The notes below the pieces were generated by a model that searched no databases, was not told the origin of the DNA, and saw only the letters and a list, made by a program, of their open reading frames with translations. A DNA stretch of 18,163 nt from positions 1 through 18,163 of the forward strand of contig JAKISG010000034.1 of NCBI GenBank assembly GCA_021648755.1, given 5' to 3'. Source of the stretch: Flavobacteriaceae bacterium. Its GTDB lineage: Bacteria; Bacteroidota; Bacteroidia; Flavobacteriales; Flavobacteriaceae. Positions 15,616 to 18,163 of this stretch are shown in pieces. Made by a program: the position numbers and the translations under genes. Each line of letters begins with the position of its first letter. The stretch's first letter is position 1.

Positions 15616-15861
15616 ATGGAAGTTTCAGTTATACAAATAGGGAATTCTAAAGGAATACGTTTTAGTAAAACGATTTTAGAAAAATACAATATTAAAGATA
15701 AAGTAAATTTAATTCTTGAAAAAGGAAAAATAATAATTCAGCCATTATCAAATCCTAGAAATGGATGGGAAAAAGCATTTAAAGAAATGAACGAAAATGG
15801 AGATGATAGATTGTTATTTAATGACGTTTTTGAAGACGAAACACTTGAGGAATGGAATTAA
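15616..15861 (+). CDS. Antitoxin, SpoVT/AbrB fold (MazE-like)
   Basis: An 81-aa protein. Residues 1-45 are an AbrB-type swapped-hairpin DNA-binding domain (VIQIGNSKGIRFSKTILEKY, then a basic strand KGKIIIQP). The remainder is an acidic tail (NENGDDRLLFNDVFEDETLEEWN), the usual toxin-wrapping part of MazE-type antitoxins. It should neutralise the downstream MazF-like nuclease by direct binding and repress its own promoter. Its stop codon overlaps the toxin start by 10 nt, so the two are translationally coupled. The start ATG follows a strong promoter at the expected distance. Confidence 0.92.
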   Translation: MEVSVIQIGNSKGIRFSKTILEKYNIKDKVNLILEKGKIIIQPLSNPRNGWEKAFKEMNENGDDRLLFNDVFEDETLEEWN

Positions 15862-16175
15862 ATCAATATGACATAGTTTTGGTCAATTTAAACCCAACGG
15901 TTGGAAGTGAAATAAAGAAAACAAGACCTTGTGTTATTGTTTCTCCAAACGAAATGAATAGACCTTTAAGAACAATTATAATTGCTCCTATGACTACAAG
16001 TTCTAAAAACTATCCGACACGAATTGAAATCAAACACAACGAAAAGATTGGTTGGATTGTGATTGACCAAATCAGAACAGTAGATAAACAAAGAATAATT
16101 AAAGTACTTGGAAGAATGGCAAAACCAGAGATAAAAGAGGTGAAATTAGTCATTAAAGAAACATTTGTGGATTGA
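15852..16175 (+). CDS. Type II toxin, PemK/MazF-family endoribonuclease
   Basis: A 107-aa protein covering the whole PemK/MazF fold. Diagnostic features are YDIVLVNLNPTVGSEIKKTRPCVIVSP (6-32, with the conserved Gly-Ser-Glu and active-site Arg25), IIIAPMTTSS (42-51, conserved Thr of the active site) and IDQIRTVDKQRI (71-82). The enzyme should cut single-stranded mRNA at a short specific sequence and arrest growth when the antitoxin is lost. Nothing suggests inactivation. It overlaps the antitoxin gene by 10 nt and is followed immediately by an inverted repeat and a 111-nt hairpin element, suggesting the pair travels as a cassette. Confidence 0.93.
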   Translation: MELNQYDIVLVNLNPTVGSEIKKTRPCVIVSPNEMNRPLRTIIIAPMTTSSKNYPTRIEIKHNEKIGWIVIDQIRTVDKQRIIKVLGRMAKPEIKEVKLVIKETFVD

Positions 16176-16180
16176 ACAAC

Positions 16181-16191
16181 TAATGCTAACA
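16181..16191 (+). repeat. Right arm of 11-bp inverted repeat bracketing the toxin-antitoxin genes
   Basis: TAATGCTAACA, the exact reverse complement of 15545-15555. The arm begins 6 nt after the toxin stop and runs directly into the long hairpin element. Confidence 0.7.
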
Positions 16192-16193
16192 AC

Positions 16194-16304
16194 GGCTATA
16201 CTTAATTGCTTAGTTCTGTGCTGCTTTGGAAAAATATCCGATTTTTCCAAGTTGATTTTGTACTTATAAAGTTAAGTGTTAGTTTGTCGCAACTAAGTAT
16301 AGCC
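16194..16304 (+). repeat. 111-nt long hairpin element downstream of the toxin gene
   Basis: The outer arms 16194-16209 (GGCTATACTTAATTGC) and 16289-16304 (GCAACTAAGTATAGCC) are complementary at 15 of 16 positions. Inside lies a second perfect 9-bp stem, TTGGAAAAA (16226-16234) with TTTTTCCAA (16242-16250), around a 7-nt loop. Similar AACAACGG... hairpin elements are, from memory, common next to single genes and toxin-antitoxin pairs in Flavobacteriia. It may act as a transcript end, or as a recombination site resembling an attC site; neither is shown. Confidence 0.65.
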
Positions 16305-16309
16305 CACCC

Positions 16310-16335
16310 GATAGCTATCTGGTTTCTGAACCAGA
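16310..16335 (+). repeat. Adjacent palindrome and small hairpin
   Basis: GATAGCTATC (16310-16319) is a perfect 10-bp palindrome. Overlapping it, TCTGGTT (16318-16324) and AACCAGA (16329-16335) form a 7-bp stem with a 4-nt loop. There is no T-run, so it is not an ordinary terminator. Confidence 0.5.
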
Positions 16336-16405
16336 CACCGAGTTTATGGACAGGCTCGAGTTAGGCTAGAGATAAACGAAATATAAATAATTACAACGAG
16401 AAAAA

Positions 16406-16510
16406 TTACTTTATTTTTTGGCCAAAGGCATTACGTAAATCACCTTCCTTTTTAGGACCAATGATGTATTCTTTGCCTAAATTTTCTACTTTAATGGCTA
16501 TAGCGCTCAT
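16406..16510 (-). pseudogene. N-terminal stub of a Wzt-like polysaccharide ABC-transporter ATPase
   Basis: From the ATG at 16510 the frame reads MSAIAIKVENLGKEYIIG, then PKKEGDLRNAFGQKIK and a stop at 16408-16406, 34 codons in all. The opening (x-IAIKVENL-x-K-x-Y-x-I/L-G) is the standard first strand and A-loop region of Wzt/TagH-type ATPases that export O-antigen or teichoic acid; the conserved Tyr stacks on ATP. Everything after it, including Walker A, Q-loop, signature and Walker B, is missing, so it cannot work. It is on the same strand as, and upstream of, the polysaccharide operon. I read it as the left-over end of a former ABC-type export gene. Confidence 0.65.
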
Positions 16511-16534
16511 TGAATTTTAAAAATCTTTCGTTTA

Positions 16535-16717
16535 TTAAGTTTTTGAAGTTGTTGTGGCAGGAATGTCTTCTGGCTTTATTTTAACAATTTTTCCATTTCG
16601 AGATACTACCAACGGGCTGTTTTTTTGTTTTTTAACTACAACCATTTTACGATATGCTTCCTGTAAGCCTAACCCAACCTTTTCTTCAAGTTCTTTTAAT
16701 TCATTAATTGTTTCCAT
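16535..16717 (-). CDS. Small conserved-looking protein of unknown function
   Basis: A 60-aa protein without signal or membrane segment. It has a charged helix-forming half (INELKELEEKVGLGLQEAYRKMV, about 4-26), a basic turn (VKKQKN) and a short beta-like end (SPLVVSRNGKIVKIKPEDIP). The strongly amphipathic first half and the V-V-S-R-N-G-K strand look like a real small protein, and I have the impression of similar short Bacteroidetes proteins, but I cannot name a family. It lies 24 nt upstream of the ABC-transporter stub on the same strand, so the two may once have been one operon. No clear promoter box is seen upstream, where the IS begins. Confidence 0.55.
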   Translation of the reverse strand: METINELKELEEKVGLGLQEAYRKMVVVKKQKNSPLVVSRNGKIVKIKPEDIPATTTSKT

Positions 16718-16817
16718 TGAATTTTTTGTTTAAGTCTAGCCATTTTTTTTTATTCTTAATAACTAATGTTTCGCACCTTTTAACTGCTTGAAAACCAGAC
16801 AGAAAGGCAATAAAAAA

Positions 16818-16891
16818 GTAGCATAATTATTGGTTAATAGGCTGATATTCAGTATATTAACAGCGAAATCCAAATCGCAAAATTATGCTAC
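16818..16891 (+). promoter_or_regulatory. Nested inverted repeat covering the transposase start codon
   Basis: GTAGCATAATT (16818-16828) is the exact complement of AATTATGCTAC (16881-16891), and the second arm contains the transposase ATG (16885-16887). Within the loop GTTAATA (16833-16839) pairs with TATTAAC (16855-16861). A transcript entering from outside the element would fold both stems and hide the start codon; this kind of protection against read-through is known for IS10 and IS50 of the IS4 group. Confidence 0.55.
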
Positions 16892-18163
16892 AAGACCAAG
16901 ATATACATAAAGTTGATGAATTAAAAACTGATTTTACCCATAGGTGGTTTGAAGTAGAAAACATATTAGAGCTAATTGATATTTTTAATTTTTCCAGCTT
17001 ACTGGGTAGTTTCTCTTTTTTTAAGAAACAAGGATTTAGTTTTCAATACGTGATTTCGGCATTGTTACTTCTACCCTTTTTAGGAGCTTCAAATGTCAAT
17101 AATGTTTCCTCTAATTGTTTTGAAGCGAAAAAGGATGTGTTCTATCGTCTCAAAAATAATCCATTAATAGATTGGCGTTCCATCTTATGGTTGTTTGTCA
17201 TTAAGTTTATAGCTATTGGAAAAGCAAAAGCAAGTGAGGATAGTAGTAGTCCTAAATGTCTAATCATTGACGATAGTTTCTTAGCTAAAAGTGGGAAGTA
17301 TATTGAGAAAATTAGTAAAATGTGGGACCATGTTAGCAAGAAGTATTTGTTAGGTTTTAAAGTGAATTTATTAGGTTATTGGGATGGAAAGACCTTTCTT
17401 TCAATTGATTTTGCAATCCATCGAGAAAAAGGTAAAAATGAAAAAAAACCTTGTGGATTAACTCTCAAAGAGATTAAAAAGCAATCTAAGAAAAACAGAA
17501 GCAGAGATATGGCTTCTTTTGAAAGAGAAAAAGAGGCTGATGCATCAAAGATAGAAACAGGCATAAAAATGTTTAAAAGAGCCGTTAAAAATGGGCTTTC
17601 AATAGATTATTTACTTATGGATAGTTGGTTTACCTGTAATGAATTTATTAGTGCGGTAAGCGCTGTAAAAAAGCAAACAATTCATTTAATTGGTATGTAT
17701 AAAATAGCTACTACTAAATTTATTTTAAAAGAACAAGAATACACAATAGCTCAATTACGCAATAAATTAGGGAAAGCAAAAAGAAACAGAAAAACAGGTT
17801 ACTACTACCTTGAAGCTATTGTTTTACTAGATGGGAAAGAGGTTAAACTGTTTTATTCAAGAAAAGGAAGAAGAGGCAAATGGAAAACAATTCTAAGTAC
17901 AAACACCAACTTATCCTTTCAAGCAATGTTGAAAATATATGCTATAAGATGGACAATAGAGGTTTTTTTTAAAGAGAGCAAACAACTATTCGGTTTAGGA
18001 AAAGAACAGGCAAATGATTTTGATGCTCAAATAGCGGCAGTTACATTAGTTATGATGCAACACATACTCATTTCAATTCGATATAGGTTTGAAAACTATG
18101 AATCAAAAGGAGAGGTATTTAAACAAGCCAAAGTAGAAGTGTTTAAATACAGGCTTAGTGATA
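16885..18163 (+). CDS. IS4-family transposase, 3' end outside the window
   Basis: The frame opens at ATG 16885 (MLQDQDIHKVDELK) and stays open for 426 codons to the right edge. It is a DDE transposase. The first Asp lies in LIIDDSF (about residue 130), the second in YLLMDSWFTCNEF (about 245) and the Glu in YAIRWTIEVFFKESK near residue 355. That last block fits the Y-(2)-R-(3)-E-(6)-K signature of the IS4 family exactly. An N-terminal domain with VISALLLLPFLGASNVNN and KKDVFYRLKNNP precedes the catalytic core. No frameshift or stop is seen, so the element may be active. The right end and inverted repeat lie outside the window. Confidence 0.92.
   Translation, partial: MLQDQDIHKVDELKTDFTHRWFEVENILELIDIFNFSSLLGSFSFFKKQGFSFQYVISALLLLPFLGASNVNNVSSNCFEAKKDVFYRLKNNPLIDWRSILWLFVIKFIAIGKAKASEDSSSPKCLIIDDSFLAKSGKYIEKISKMWDHVSKKYLLGFKVNLLGYWDGKTFLSIDFAIHREKGKNEKKPCGLTLKEIKKQSKKNRSRDMASFEREKEADASKIETGIKMFKRAVKNGLSIDYLLMDSWFTCNEFISAVSAVKKQTIHLIGMYKIATTKFILKEQEYTIAQLRNKLGKAKRNRKTGYYYLEAIVLLDGKEVKLFYSRKGRRGKWKTILSTNTNLSFQAMLKIYAIRWTIEVFFKESKQLFGLGKEQANDFDAQIAAVTLVMMQHILISIRYRFENYESKGEVFKQAKVEVFKYRLSD

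Larger units (their letters stand above)
16718..18163 (+). mobile_element. IS4-family insertion sequence, left end not exactly placed
   Basis: The transposase gene and its 5' regulatory hairpin define the element, which continues past the window. The left terminal repeat must fall between the small minus-strand gene (start at 16717) and the hairpin at 16818. The stretch around 16780-16810 (TTTAACTGCTTGAAAACCAG) is a candidate terminus, but without the right end the repeat and target duplication cannot be set. The coordinate given is therefore an outer limit. Confidence 0.6.

Noticed and set aside
16182..16366. Canonical integron attC site from GCTAAC to GTTAGGC
   Set aside because: The paired arms do not extend to these ends, the spacing is wrong for a standard attC and no integrase is in the window; kept only as an idea under the cassette finding.
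17142..17564. Two minus-strand open frames of about 60 codons
   Set aside because: Both are antisense to the continuous IS4-type transposase frame, which carries the DDE and YREK motifs.
1..18163. tRNA, rRNA or CRISPR array
   Set aside because: No cloverleaf-like sequence, ribosomal segment or regularly spaced direct repeats were seen on either strand by eye.

Overview
The window comes from an AT-rich Bacteroidetes genome, most likely a member of the Flavobacteriaceae. The evidence is the set of protein families, the absence of Shine-Dalgarno-like sequences, and several perfect TAnnTTTG promoter boxes of the Bacteroidetes type. Genus cannot be fixed from sequence alone.

Layout. (1) 1-245: the end of a gene entering from the left, closed by a strong hairpin terminator. 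(2) 267-3504, minus strand: an AraC-family regulator, then a tight pirin / YceI lipoprotein / nitroreductase set behind its own promoter, a redox or stress-type operon. (3) 3560-4218, minus strand: a decayed gene with three frameshifts and no start. (4) 4340-7117, plus strand: housekeeping genes rdgB (house-cleaning NTPase), a KdsC-type Kdo-8-phosphate phosphatase, a YihY/BrkB membrane protein and a secreted thioredoxin-fold protein. (5) 7190-15181, minus strand: a compact surface-polysaccharide operon. In order of transcription it holds an asparagine-synthetase-like amidotransferase without the catalytic half of its glutaminase domain, a Wzx-type flippase, a glycosyltransferase, an EpsG/Wzy-like polymerase, a second glycosyltransferase and a CapK/PaaK-like adenylate-forming enzyme. 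The genes are spaced by -1 to 5 nt except for one 99-nt gap, which holds the broken 5' end of another glycosyltransferase. (6) 15182-16405: a MazE/MazF-like toxin-antitoxin pair with its own promoter, bracketed by an 11-bp inverted repeat and followed by a 111-nt hairpin element, giving it the look of a mobile cassette. (7) 16406-16717, minus strand: a 34-codon stub of a Wzt-like polysaccharide ABC-transporter ATPase and a 60-aa small protein. (8) 16818-18163: an IS4-family insertion sequence running off the right edge, with its transposase start codon inside an inverted repeat.

How the parts fit. The polysaccharide operon has export (flippase), polymerisation and two transferases, but no initiating sugar-phosphate transferase and no sugar-nucleotide genes, so these must lie elsewhere. 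The ABC-transporter stub, the glycosyltransferase fragment, the toxin-antitoxin cassette and the IS all sit in or just upstream of the operon. This is the usual picture of a surface-antigen locus that has been rebuilt by recombination, possibly changing from ABC-type to Wzx/Wzy-type export. No tRNA, rRNA, CRISPR array or phage genes were seen.
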